Shown here: piece after piece, positions 44,321-53,400 of the stretch
Position numbering within the stretch: position 1 is the first letter of the stretch
Layout of the letters: each line of letters starts with the position of its first letter
Position numbers and translations under genes: made by a program
Notes under the pieces: model-generated
The model's input: the letters and a program-made list of their open reading frames with translations, nothing else
What the model was told of the DNA's origin: nothing
Database searches by the model: none
From: Acidimicrobiia bacterium
GTDB lineage: Bacteria; Actinomycetota; Acidimicrobiia; IMCC26256; JAMXLJ01
Assembly (NCBI GenBank): GCA_035651955.1
Contig: DASRES010000001.1
Coordinates: 62,001 to 126,000 of the forward strand
Length of the DNA: 64,000 nt
Direction of reading: 5' to 3'

Positions 44321-45025
44321 ATGAGCGACGAACGCGAGGGCTCGCTGCTGTTCGTGACCCAGGTCGCGCCGTACCGCGACGGGCCCGCGGGGGTGCACGG
44401 CGTGCTCGACCAGGCCGCGGTCGGCGTCGCGCAGGTCGCGGAGCTGCACGGGCTGCAGACGACGCGCGTGGACGACGTGCGCACGCTCCCTGCCGGCGCG
44501 ATCGCGGCGGCGCGCGCCGTCGCGCTGTTCACGATCGGCGAGACACCGTGGAGCGACGACCAGCGCGAGCAGCTCGTCGCCGGCGTGCGGTCCGGACGGC
44601 TCGCGCTCGTGGCGATCCACTCCGCGACGGACGCGTGCTACGGCTGGGACGACTACGGCACGCTGGTCGGCGCGCGCTTCGACGGGCATCCGTGGACCCA
44701 GCGCGTCGACGTGGAGGTGACCGACCGCGGCCATCCCGCGACCGCGCACCTCCCGACACCGTGGCCGTGGACGGACGAGGTGTACCAGTTCCGCGACCTG
44801 CGACCCGACGCCCACGTGCTGCTTCGTGTCCCGCCGGCGCAGCTCGACCTCGGCGCGCCCGGCGCGAAGCAGCCGTCGTTCGGGTTCCCCCTGTCGTGGT
44901 GCTTCACCGAGGGCGACGGGCGCGTGTTCTCGACCAGCCTCGGTCACTTCCCGGGGGCCTGGGAGAGCCCGCCGTACCTGCGCCACCTCGCGGGCGGGCT
45001 CGGCTGGGCGCTCGGCGGATCGTGA
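44321..45025 (+). CDS. ThuA-like domain protein
   Basis: 234 residues. Glutamine-amidotransferase-like fold of the ThuA group: LAVHGVLDQ-type start, LVAGVRSGRLALVAIHSATD, a GARFDGHP loop, and a C-terminal SWCFTEGDGRVFSTSLGHF that matches the ThuA end motif. ThuA proteins accompany sugar-utilisation genes and Gfo/Idh oxidoreductases; their catalytic role is poorly defined. ATG 44321 lies 46 nt after the dioxygenase gene; its stop overlaps the next start by 4 nt. Confidence 0.85.
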   Translation: MSDEREGSLLFVTQVAPYRDGPAGVHGVLDQAAVGVAQVAELHGLQTTRVDDVRTLPAGAIAAARAVALFTIGETPWSDDQREQLVAGVRSGRLALVAIHSATDACYGWDDYGTLVGARFDGHPWTQRVDVEVTDRGHPATAHLPTPWPWTDEVYQFRDLRPDAHVLLRVPPAQLDLGAPGAKQPSFGFPLSWCFTEGDGRVFSTSLGHFPGAWESPPYLRHLAGGLGWALGGS

Positions 45026-46059
45026 GCCGCACCCGCAACCTGTCGCCCTGGGCGTCGTGGATGCTGCGGCTCGAGGCGACCGCGCTCGGCGACCCGTTCC
45101 CGTCCGGCGCGGATGCCGCGACGCTGCGCGAGTGGCGGTCGCGCGCACGCGACCGTGTGCGCGCGCTGCTCGGTGACCGACCGGCGCGCGTGCCGCCGGA
45201 CGTCGAGGCGACCGGGGCCGTCGACTGCGGCCCGTACACCCGGGAACGGGTCGTGTTCGACGCGGACGCGACGATGTCCGTCCCCGCGTACCTGCTCGTC
45301 CCGCACGGCCGAGCGCGACCGGGTCCCGCGCTGCTCGCGCTCCACGGTCACGGGCCCGGGAAGGGTGCGATCTGCGCGCTCGATCCCGGTGACGGGCACG
45401 ACGCCGGCGGTCGCTACGCGCACGATCTCGCGACGCGGGGCTACGTCGTGCTCGCGCCCGACGCCCGCTGCTTCGGCGAGCGCGCCGACTGGAACCCGCC
45501 CGACCACTACGCGTGCGACACGAACCTGGTGAGCGCGGTCCTGTTCGGTGACGACCCGCTCGCACAGAACCTGTGGGACCTCACGGTCGCGCTCGACGTG
45601 CTCGGTGACCATCCGCTCGTCGACCGCGATCGTCTCGGCGTGATCGGCTTCTCGTTCGGTGGGACGCTCGCGTTCTTCCTCGCCGCGCTGGACGACCGTG
45701 TGCGCGCCGCGGTCGTGTCCGGCTACGTGTCGTCGTTGCGGGCCGCGCACCGGGTTCCGTGGAACCTGTGCGGGTCGCAGATCGCGCACGGGATGGTCGC
45801 CGCGGTCGAGCACGTCGACGTCGGCGCGTGCGTCGCAGGACGCGCGCCGCTCCTCGTCGAGACGGGCGCCGAGGACCTCATCTTCCCGCTGGAGGCCGCC
45901 CGCGAGACGGTCGCCGCGCTCCACGAGCTGTGCGACGCGCTCGGCGCGCCGCGCGAGACCGTCGTGCACCACGTGTTCGACGGCGAGCACCAGTACGACG
46001 GTGCCGCGGTAGCCGGGTTCCTCGACCGCTTCCTGCCGGTGGGATCCGGCGGCAGGTAG
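45022..46059 (+). CDS. Alpha/beta hydrolase (dienelactone hydrolase / acetyl-xylan-esterase-like)
   Basis: 345 residues. Nucleophile elbow GFSFGG, oxyanion region LLALHGHGPGKG, acid in GAEDLIFP, and His in DGEHQYDG. About 110 residues precede the hydrolase core, as in esterases that remove acyl groups from carbohydrates. GTG 45022 overlaps the upstream TGA. No signal peptide, so it should act in the cytoplasm on an imported, acylated compound. Confidence 0.83.
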   Translation: MSRTRNLSPWASWMLRLEATALGDPFPSGADAATLREWRSRARDRVRALLGDRPARVPPDVEATGAVDCGPYTRERVVFDADATMSVPAYLLVPHGRARPGPALLALHGHGPGKGAICALDPGDGHDAGGRYAHDLATRGYVVLAPDARCFGERADWNPPDHYACDTNLVSAVLFGDDPLAQNLWDLTVALDVLGDHPLVDRDRLGVIGFSFGGTLAFFLAALDDRVRAAVVSGYVSSLRAAHRVPWNLCGSQIAHGMVAAVEHVDVGACVAGRAPLLVETGAEDLIFPLEAARETVAALHELCDALGAPRETVVHHVFDGEHQYDGAAVAGFLDRFLPVGSGGR

Positions 46060-46062
46060 CTT
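46057..46062 (+). promoter_or_regulatory. RidA gene -10 element TAGCTT, leaderless type
   Basis: TAGCTT begins with the esterase stop codon TAG and ends 8 nt before GTG 46071. It suggests an internal promoter within the operon. Confidence 0.45.
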
Positions 46063-46070
46063 CCCGCCCC

Positions 46071-46556
46071 GTGCCCGACCGCATCGACGACCGCCTCGCC
46101 TCGCTCGGCCTCGTGCTCCCGGGCCCGTATCCGCCACACGACCCGCTCGACGCGGTCGTCGTGCACGACGGTGTCGCGCGCACGTCGGGCCAGTTGCCGC
46201 GCGACCACGACGGCAACCTCGTGCACCCCGGCGTCGTCGGTGCGGACGTGACGGCCGAGCAGGGCGCGGAAGCGGCGCGGTGGTGCGCGCTGAACGCGCT
46301 GTCGGTCCTGCGCGACGCGCTCGGCGGGTTGGACCGCGTCGAGCGCGTCCTCACGGTCCTCGGGTTCGTCGCGTCCGCGCCGGGCTTCGTGCAGCAGCCG
46401 ACCGTGGTCGACGGCGCCAGCCGACTGCTGCACGACGTGTTCGGGGACGCCGGGCGCCACACGCGCTCGGCGATCGGTGTCGCCGCGCTACCCCGGGGTG
46501 GTGCGGTCGAGATCGAGGTCGAGGTGGCACTCGGCCGGACCACCCCACGCGTGTAG
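46071..46556 (+). CDS. RidA (YjgF/YER057c) family protein
   Basis: 161 residues. The Rid fold: VVVHDGVARTSGQLPRD at the start, RVERVLTVLGFVASAPGF in the middle, and RSAIGVAALPRGGAVEIEVE with the conserved Arg and Glu at the end. RidA proteins hydrolyse reactive enamine/imine intermediates, which arise from deamination and dehydratase steps; this fits a pathway with a glucosamine-6-phosphate deaminase. It may have its own leaderless transcript. Confidence 0.9.
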   Translation: MPDRIDDRLASLGLVLPGPYPPHDPLDAVVVHDGVARTSGQLPRDHDGNLVHPGVVGADVTAEQGAEAARWCALNALSVLRDALGGLDRVERVLTVLGFVASAPGFVQQPTVVDGASRLLHDVFGDAGRHTRSAIGVAALPRGGAVEIEVEVALGRTTPRV

Positions 46557-46608
46557 CGTCACTGACACGCGCATCAGGGTTTCTCGCAGCAGGTCCACAG
46601 GAGGGTCG

Positions 46609-47976
46609 ATGGCTCCCCGCATCGTGATCATCGGCGGCGGCAGCTACCAGTGGGCCCCCACGCTCGTGCTCGACATCGCGAACATGCCGGCACTGCAGGA
46701 CGCCGAGCTCGTGCTCATGGACGTCGACCCCGCGCCGCTGCCGAAGATGGTCGAGCTCGTCGAGCACGTGGCGAAGTTGCGTGGCATCGGGCTGTGCGCG
46801 ACGTCCACGACCGACCGGCGGGCCGCGCTGGAGGGCGCGGACTACGTCGTCGTGACGATCTCGACGGGTGGCTTCGCGAGCATGCGCCACGACCTCGAGG
46901 TGCCCGCCCGTCACGGCATCCGCCAGTCGGTCGGCGACACCGTCGGGCCGGGCGGCGTCAGCCGCGCGCTGCGCAACATCCCGGTGCTCGTCGCCATCGC
47001 GCGCGACATGGAGCGGCTCTGCCCCGACGCGTGGATGCTCAACATCACCAACCCGATGACGACGCTGTGCCGTGCCGTGACGCGCGAGACGAGCATCCGC
47101 ACCGTCGGTCTCTGTCACGAGGTGACCGTGACCCGGCACGTGCTCGCGTCGCTGCTCGGCGCGGACGCGCGTGAGCTCGATCTCACCGTCACCGGGGTCA
47201 ACCACTTCCCGGTGGTCACCGCGCTCCGTGTCGACGGTCGTGACGCGCTCGCGGAGCTGCGCGACCTCGCCGAGCACGCGGACGAGCGGGCCGACGAGCC
47301 CCTGCCGATCGATCTCCCCGAGGACCTCGATCCCGCGCTCCGCGCGCAGCTCACGATCGGTTCGGTGATGCAGTCGCACCGCATCAAGTTCGAGCTGCTG
47401 CGACGCTTCGGTGCGCTCCCCGCGGCGGGGGATCGCCACCTCGCCGAGTTCCTCCCCGGGTTCCTCACCGAGGAGTCGGGATGGGGCAGCGAGTGGGGCG
47501 TCCACCTCACGACGATCGCGGACCGGGAACGCTCGCAGGGCGACTACGTCGCCGCGCTCGACGCGCTGCTCGCCGCGGACGAGCTGCCGACCGCGCAGTC
47601 GGGTGAGATCGTCGCCCCGTTGATCGCATGCTTCCTGACCGGCGAGCACGGGGAGTTCCCGATGAACCTGCCGAACGTCGGCCAGTGCCCGGACCTGCCC
47701 GACGACGTCGTCGTCGAGAGCGTCGGCGTGGCGGACGGTTCCGGTGTGCGTGGCCGCGACCACGCGCTCGCGCCGCCGTTCCTCGCCGAGGTGCTGCGCC
47801 GCGTCGCGGCGTCGCAGGAGCTCACGGTCGAGGCCGCGCTCACGGGCAGCCGCGAGACGGCGTTCGAGGCGATGCTGGCCGACCCGCTCGCGGGTCGCAC
47901 CGACTACGAGACCGTCGCGCGCATGACCGACGAGCTGATCGACGCCACGAAGCCGTGGCTCCCGCAGTTCGCGTGA
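46609..47976 (+). CDS. Glycoside hydrolase family 4 (NAD-dependent alpha-galactosidase / 6-phospho-glycosidase type)
   Basis: 455 residues. NAD-binding start RIVIIGGGSYQWAPTL, followed by NITNPMTTLCRA, the metal Cys in GLCHE, and His in TGVNHFP, the GH4 Mn2+ pair. GH4 enzymes cleave glycosides by an oxidation-elimination route; it is cytoplasmic. ATG 46609 has a strong ribosome site (CAGGAGGG). A TAGCGT hexamer overlaps the RidA stop codon upstream. Substrate class is uncertain. Confidence 0.9.
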   Translation: MAPRIVIIGGGSYQWAPTLVLDIANMPALQDAELVLMDVDPAPLPKMVELVEHVAKLRGIGLCATSTTDRRAALEGADYVVVTISTGGFASMRHDLEVPARHGIRQSVGDTVGPGGVSRALRNIPVLVAIARDMERLCPDAWMLNITNPMTTLCRAVTRETSIRTVGLCHEVTVTRHVLASLLGADARELDLTVTGVNHFPVVTALRVDGRDALAELRDLAEHADERADEPLPIDLPEDLDPALRAQLTIGSVMQSHRIKFELLRRFGALPAAGDRHLAEFLPGFLTEESGWGSEWGVHLTTIADRERSQGDYVAALDALLAADELPTAQSGEIVAPLIACFLTGEHGEFPMNLPNVGQCPDLPDDVVVESVGVADGSGVRGRDHALAPPFLAEVLRRVAASQELTVEAALTGSRETAFEAMLADPLAGRTDYETVARMTDELIDATKPWLPQFA

Positions 47977-47989
47977 GGACCACGACGCG

Positions 47990-48763
47990 ATGAGCACCGC
48001 GCCGGACTTCGTGGTCGGCGACCTGCGCGTCCGCGTGTTCGACACCGTCGACGACCTCGCGTTCGCCGCCGCGTACGACGTCGCCGGCGCGGTCAACCGG
48101 GCGGTCGAGGACCGGGGCGAGGCGAACGTCATGTTCGCGTCGGGCCTCTCGCAGGTCGCGTTCCTCGACGCGCTCGTCGCGCGTCCGGACGTCGACTGGA
48201 CCCGCGTCGCCGGCTTCCACATGGACGAGTATGTCGGCATGGCGCCCGACCATCCGGCGAGCTTCCGCCGGTACATGCGCGAGCACGTCGTGGCGCGCGT
48301 CCAACCCGCGGAGTTCCACGAGCTCCGTGGTGACGCTCCCGACGTCGACGCGGAGATCGAGCGATACACGAAGCTGCTCGAGGCGCACCCACTGGACGTG
48401 TGCTGCCTCGGCATCGGCGAGAACGGCCATCTCGCGTTCAACGACCCGCCCGTCGCGGACTTCGACGACCCGGTCGACGTCAAGGTCGTCGACCTCGACG
48501 AGCGGTGCCGCGCCCAGCAGGTCGGCGAGGGTCACTTCCCGACGATCGCCGACGTGCCGCCGCGCGCGCTGACCGTCACGATCCCCGCGCTTCTCCGCGC
48601 GCGAACGGTCGTCGTCGTCGTGCCCGAGGCGCGCAAGGCGAAGCCGGTGCACGACGCGCTCGACGGACCCGTGTCGACCGACTGCCCGGCGTCGATCCTG
48701 CGCCGGCATCCGCACGCCACGCTCTACCTGGACGCCGGCTCGTCGTCACTGCTCGGGCGATGA
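47990..48763 (+). CDS. nagB: Glucosamine-6-phosphate deaminase/isomerase family protein
   Basis: 257 residues. NagB motifs: VMFASGLSQVAF (phosphate loop), GFHMDEYVG with the catalytic Asp, and GIGENGHLAFNDPP. The family converts glucosamine-6-phosphate to fructose-6-phosphate and ammonia. Its position after a GH4 glycosidase suggests an amino sugar is the end product of this pathway. The last 4 nt overlap the next gene. Confidence 0.9.
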   Translation: MSTAPDFVVGDLRVRVFDTVDDLAFAAAYDVAGAVNRAVEDRGEANVMFASGLSQVAFLDALVARPDVDWTRVAGFHMDEYVGMAPDHPASFRRYMREHVVARVQPAEFHELRGDAPDVDAEIERYTKLLEAHPLDVCCLGIGENGHLAFNDPPVADFDDPVDVKVVDLDERCRAQQVGEGHFPTIADVPPRALTVTIPALLRARTVVVVVPEARKAKPVHDALDGPVSTDCPASILRRHPHATLYLDAGSSSLLGR

Positions 48764-49452
48764 CCGACCGGGGCGCGCGGCGTCTCCCCGGCGCGGCGAA
48801 CCCCGCGCTCGACGTCGTGACGTTCCCGAGCCCGGCGGAGCTGCGCCGTCGCGCGCCGCGCCTCGCGCTGGGTCTGGTCGGTCTCGGGTTCGGCATCGCG
48901 ATGATGATCCGCGCCCGCCTCGGCGTGAGCCCGTGGGACGTCTTGCACCTCGGCATCGCGCACCATCTCGGCGTCTCCTTCGGCACGGTCGTGGTGGGCG
49001 TCGGCCTCGTCGTGCTCCTCGGATGGATCCCGCTGCACCAACGGGTCGGCATCGGGACCGTCGTCAACACGCTGGTCGTCGGGTGGATCGCCGACGGCGC
49101 GCTGGCGCTGCTGCCCGAGCCGCGCGAGCTGGTCTGGCGCGGCCTGCTGCTCGTCGGCGGCGTCGTCGTGGTCGGCGTCGGGATCGGGCTCTACATCGGT
49201 GCCGGCCTCGGGCCCGGCCCGCGCGACGGGCTGATGACGGGTCTCGCGGCGCGCGGCCATCCGCTGTGGCTCGTCCGCATGGGGCTGGAGCTGAGCGCAC
49301 TCGCGGTGGGCTGGGTGCTGGGCGGCGACGTGGGGGTCGGCACGCTCGTCTTCGCGCTCGGGATCGGGCCGCTCGGCCACTTCTTCCTGGCCCGCTTCCA
49401 CCTCGCCGTCGAGCCGACTCGTACGGAGCCGGACGTGATGACGGGGGAGTAG
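48760..49452 (+). CDS. YczE/YyaS/YitT-like membrane protein
   Basis: 230 residues, about five transmembrane helices. Typical features are ARLGVSPWDVLHLGIAHHLG and GLGPGPRDGLMTGLA, shared by the YczE membrane family of unknown function. It overlaps nagB by 4 nt and precedes the oxidoreductase without a gap. In Bacillus YczE influences surfactin/bacillaene production indirectly; its role here is unknown. Confidence 0.85.
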   Translation: MTDRGARRLPGAANPALDVVTFPSPAELRRRAPRLALGLVGLGFGIAMMIRARLGVSPWDVLHLGIAHHLGVSFGTVVVGVGLVVLLGWIPLHQRVGIGTVVNTLVVGWIADGALALLPEPRELVWRGLLLVGGVVVVGVGIGLYIGAGLGPGPRDGLMTGLAARGHPLWLVRMGLELSALAVGWVLGGDVGVGTLVFALGIGPLGHFFLARFHLAVEPTRTEPDVMTGE

Positions 49453-49454
49453 TG

Positions 49455-50423
49455 GTGACGGTCCGGGTGGGGCTGATCGGTCGCGGGTTCGGCGAGCGCG
49501 TCGTCGCGCCGGCGTTCGCCGGGACCGACGGGTGCGAGGTCGTCGACGTCGTGAGCGCGCGCGACGAGCACGCGGTGCACGAGCTCTGCACGAGGCGCGA
49601 CGTCGACCTCGTCTCCGTCCACTCGCCGCCCTTCCTGCACGCGCGCGACGTCCGTCTCGCACTCGGGAGCGGTCACGCCGTCCTGTGCGACAAGCCGTTC
49701 GGGACGAACGCGTCGACGTCGCAGTCGCTGTACGAGGAGGCGCGGGACCGCGGCGTGGTGAACCTCGTCAACTTCGAGTTCCGCTACCACCCGGTGCGGC
49801 GCGCGCTGCGACAGGCGATCGCCGACGGCCGCATCGGTCGGGTGGAGCACGTGCAGTGGACGCATCTGAGCGCGGGCACTCGCGTCCCGCTGCGCCCGTA
49901 CGGATGGCTGTTCCGGCGTGACCTGGGGGGAGGCTGGATCGGCGCGTGGGCGTCGCACGCGGTCGACACGCTGCGGTTCCTCCTCCGCGGGGACGTGCGC
50001 GCCGTCGCGTCGGCGCCCCGCACGACGATCGCGCACCGGCCCGACGGCGACGGCGTGCTGCGCGAGTGCGACGCCGAGGACGGCTTGGCTGCGCTGCTGA
50101 CCGTCGGCGACGGCGTGTCGGTGACGATCGACTCCGGGTTCGCCGAGGCCGCGACCGTGACGCCCCGCATCGTCGTCACCGGGTCCGACGGCGTCCTCGA
50201 GGACGTCGGGGACCGCAAGCTCGTGCTGCGTGCGAGCGACGGTCGGGTCGAGGAGCTCACGGCCGACGTCGCCGGCGTACACGGCGATCGTCACGCGGGG
50301 CCGATGGCCCGGTGGGCGGCCGTCGTCCGCGACGCGGTCCGCGACGGTGCCGCTCCTCGCGACGCGGCGACGTTCGCGGACGGTCTCGCGTGCGCGCGCG
50401 TGCTCGACGCGCTCCGCACCTGA
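49455..50423 (+). CDS. Gfo/Idh/MocA family oxidoreductase
   Basis: 322 residues. Rossmann start VGLIGRGFGERVVAPAF, VSVHSPPFLHARDV, and CDKPFGTNA, the variant of the family's EKP motif. The C-terminal alpha/beta domain has WIGAWASHAVDTLRF with the catalytic-type His. The family oxidises or reduces sugars, inositols and their derivatives. GTG 49455 is preferred; GTG 49452 overlaps the previous stop codon. It is the last gene of the catabolic run. Confidence 0.9.
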   Translation: MTVRVGLIGRGFGERVVAPAFAGTDGCEVVDVVSARDEHAVHELCTRRDVDLVSVHSPPFLHARDVRLALGSGHAVLCDKPFGTNASTSQSLYEEARDRGVVNLVNFEFRYHPVRRALRQAIADGRIGRVEHVQWTHLSAGTRVPLRPYGWLFRRDLGGGWIGAWASHAVDTLRFLLRGDVRAVASAPRTTIAHRPDGDGVLRECDAEDGLAALLTVGDGVSVTIDSGFAEAATVTPRIVVTGSDGVLEDVGDRKLVLRASDGRVEELTADVAGVHGDRHAGPMARWAAVVRDAVRDGAAPRDAATFADGLACARVLDALRT

Positions 50424-50432
50424 CGCGCTCCC

Positions 50433-50448
50433 GACCGTCCGGACGGTC
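50433..50448. terminator. Palindromic hairpin between convergent genes
   Basis: GACCGTCCGGACGGTC is a perfect 16-bp palindrome in the 33-bp gap between the oxidoreductase (plus) and the cyclase (minus). It can fold in transcripts from both sides and probably ends both. Confidence 0.55.
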
Positions 50449-50456
50449 AGACGCGG

Positions 50457-53400
50457 TCAGGCGCCCGCCGCGAGCGCGAACAGTCGCCGCCACCCGCGCG
50501 CCGCGATCCCGAGCGTCCCGAGGTAGGCGTCGGCCTCCGCGGCCGCGCTCGCGGCCTCGTCGGGCGCGACGACCGCGAGGACGTGCGCGCGCGCCAGCCG
50601 CGTGACCGCCTGCTCGAGCCGTGACTCCGTCCCGTCCGCGATCGCCACGGCGCGATCGCACTGAGCGCGTGCACGCTCCTCGTCACCGAGGCGCGCCGAC
50701 GCGAACGCACGTGCGAACGCGAGGTGGATGCCGTCGAGGAACGTCACGGGTTCGGTGGCGTGGTCGCAGCGGGCGAGCGCGTCGGCCGGGCGGCCCGCCG
50801 CGGTCTCGGCGATCGCGACCGCGGCGGTGAGCGCCGAGCTGACACCTGAGTGGATCGCGGTGTCGAGCGCGACGTGCAACGTCCGCAGCGCGGCGTCGAC
50901 CTGACCGTCCTGCAGGAGCGCGAGGCCGTGGGCGAGGCGGGCGTCGTCGTGCCCGGGCCCCGGGCTGTCGGGCTCGACGCACTCGAGGGCCGCGGCCGCA
51001 TCGCCGATGCGGACCGAGATCGCGGCCTCGAGCCCGACCGGCGCCTCCCGCATGGAGTCCGAGAGGCCCTGCGCGAGCTCCGAGCTGTGCGCCGCGAGTG
51101 CACGGGCCTCGGTGATCCGGCCGGCGGCGAGCTGCGCGAGCGACAGCGGCATGGTCGCCTGCATCTCGCCCCAGACGTTGCCGATCTCGACGAAGCGGTC
51201 GCGCGCGCTCGTCGCCCGCTCCAGCGCGAGCGTCACGTTCCCGCGCCACACCGCGACGTGCGCGAGCAGCACCAGCATCATCGACGACGCCCACGGGTCT
51301 CCCGACTCGCCACCGCGGCCGAACGCCTGGACCGCGAGCGCCTCGGCCTCGTCGAGACGGCCCTCGCCCCAACGCACCCAGGCCAGGAGCCCGAACGCCC
51401 ATGCCAGCCCACCCCAGTCGCCGATCGCCGCGAAGGTGTCCGCCGACTCGTGCAGGCGTTGCTCGGCGACCTCCATGTCGCCCGTGTTGAACGCGATCCA
51501 CGCGAGGTTCTGCAGCGCCCAGGCCTCGCCGCGCTCGTCGCCGGCGGTGCGGTACGCGGCCAACGCCTCCTCGATCGACTCCGCGGCCGCCTCGTTGCGC
51601 CCGAGGAACATGCGATTCATGCCCTGCGCGCGCAGCGCGTCGGCAAGGCCGGCCTGCTCGCCGCGCGGTGCGAGACCCCGCCAGCAGCTCACCGCTTCGT
51701 CGAGCGTCCTCTCCGCGGCGACGAGGTCACCTTCCTTGTGCTCCACGTCGCCGAGCACCACGAGCGCGGCCGCGCGCGTCTCGGCGTCAGCCCGTTCCTG
51801 CGCCTCGCGCGAGACCGCGAGCGCGTCCTCGCGCGCGGCCGCGAGCTGGCGCAGCTCGGCGCGCGCTCTCGCGCGGGCGAGGAGCAGCCGGCACCGACGC
51901 TCGCTGCCGACGGGCGTGAGCTTCAGGGCCATCGCGAGCAGGTCCGCGGCGACCCGCCACCGCTCCTGCCGCTCCGCCTTCGTCGCCGCTCGCTCGAGGA
52001 ACTCCACCGCGGACGACTCGAGGTTCGCGGGCACGCCCTCGACGTCGCCGAGCTCCGCGGTGAGGTTCGCGGCGATGCCGTAGTGGCGCGCGAGCCCGTC
52101 GAGCACCTGCTCGAGCCGATCGGTGTCGCCGGCCCACTTCGCGAGGTGGTGCGCGACCGCGAGGTGACGGCGGGCGCGCTCGCCCTTCGTCAGCATGTCG
52201 TACGCGACGTCGCGCACGAGCTGGCTGCGGAACACGAACATGTCGCCGTCGACGGTCACGAAGTTGTCCTCGCCGAGCCGCGCCAGCCGCGCGCGTGCGT
52301 CTGCGATGCCGTGCTCGCGCGCGAGCGCGTCGACCACGTCCACGCGACCGCTGGCCCCGACCACCGCGCAGTCGTCGAGCACCGCGCGGTCACCGAGATC
52401 GAGGGCATCGAGGCGTGACGCGACCAGGCCGCGCAGCGTGGCGGGCACCGCGATGCCGGGGCGCGGACCCGTCCGCGGCCCCCCGTTGCTCGCGGCGAGG
52501 ACGGCCGCGAGCTCCTCCATGAAGAACGGGTTGCCGCCGCTGCGCTCGACGAGCAGGCGGACCACGTCGTCGGTCGCGTCGGGGCCGAGCAGCGTGCGCC
52601 CGAGCGCGGTGCTCGCGTCGGTGTCGAGCGGCTCGAGCTCGAGGAGCAGCGCGTCGTAGCCCGTGGGCCTCGGTGTCCAGCGCTCGGTCAGCTCGGGACG
52701 CGTCGTCGCGAACAGCACGAACGGACGGCCCCGGAGACGGCGCAGCAGCTGCTCGAGCACCTCGAGCACCGCGTCGTCGGCCCAGTGGAGATCGGCGAGC
52801 GCGAGGACGACGGGCTGCCGTTCGCACATCTCGTCGAGACATGCGAGCAGCGAACGTACGGCTTCGTCGCGCGCGCGAGCCGGTTCGACGGCGTCGTCGA
52901 CGTGGCCGAGCAGCGTGCGCAGCCCTTCGACGAGGCGGACGACCTCGGGGTCGGCGTCGTCGAGGCCCGTCGTCTCGGTCACGCAGCGACGGACCTGCGC
53001 GGTCGCGACATCCGCCGGCTCGCCGCCGTCGAGGCCGAACAGCTCGCGCAGCGCCTCGGCGAACGGGAACCAGACGTTCGCCTCGCCGTACGGCACGCAG
53101 TGCCCGAGCAGCACGCACGCGTGGTGGTGCTCCGTCACGACGTCGCGCAGCTCGAGCGCGAGGCGCGTCTTGCCGACACCCGGCTCACCGGACAGCACGA
53201 CGAGCTGCGCGCGCCGGCGCGCCACCGCTTTGCGGATGCCGCTCGTGAGGAGGTCGAGCTCGACGTCGCGCCCGATGAGCGGCGTGGGCGGTCGTGCGCG
53301 CCGCTGACCGGGCGGCTGGGACTGTTCGAGCGCGCGCCACACATCGAGCGGTGCCTCCCGACCGCGGATGACGACCGGGCCACGTGGCTCGTAGCGCACC

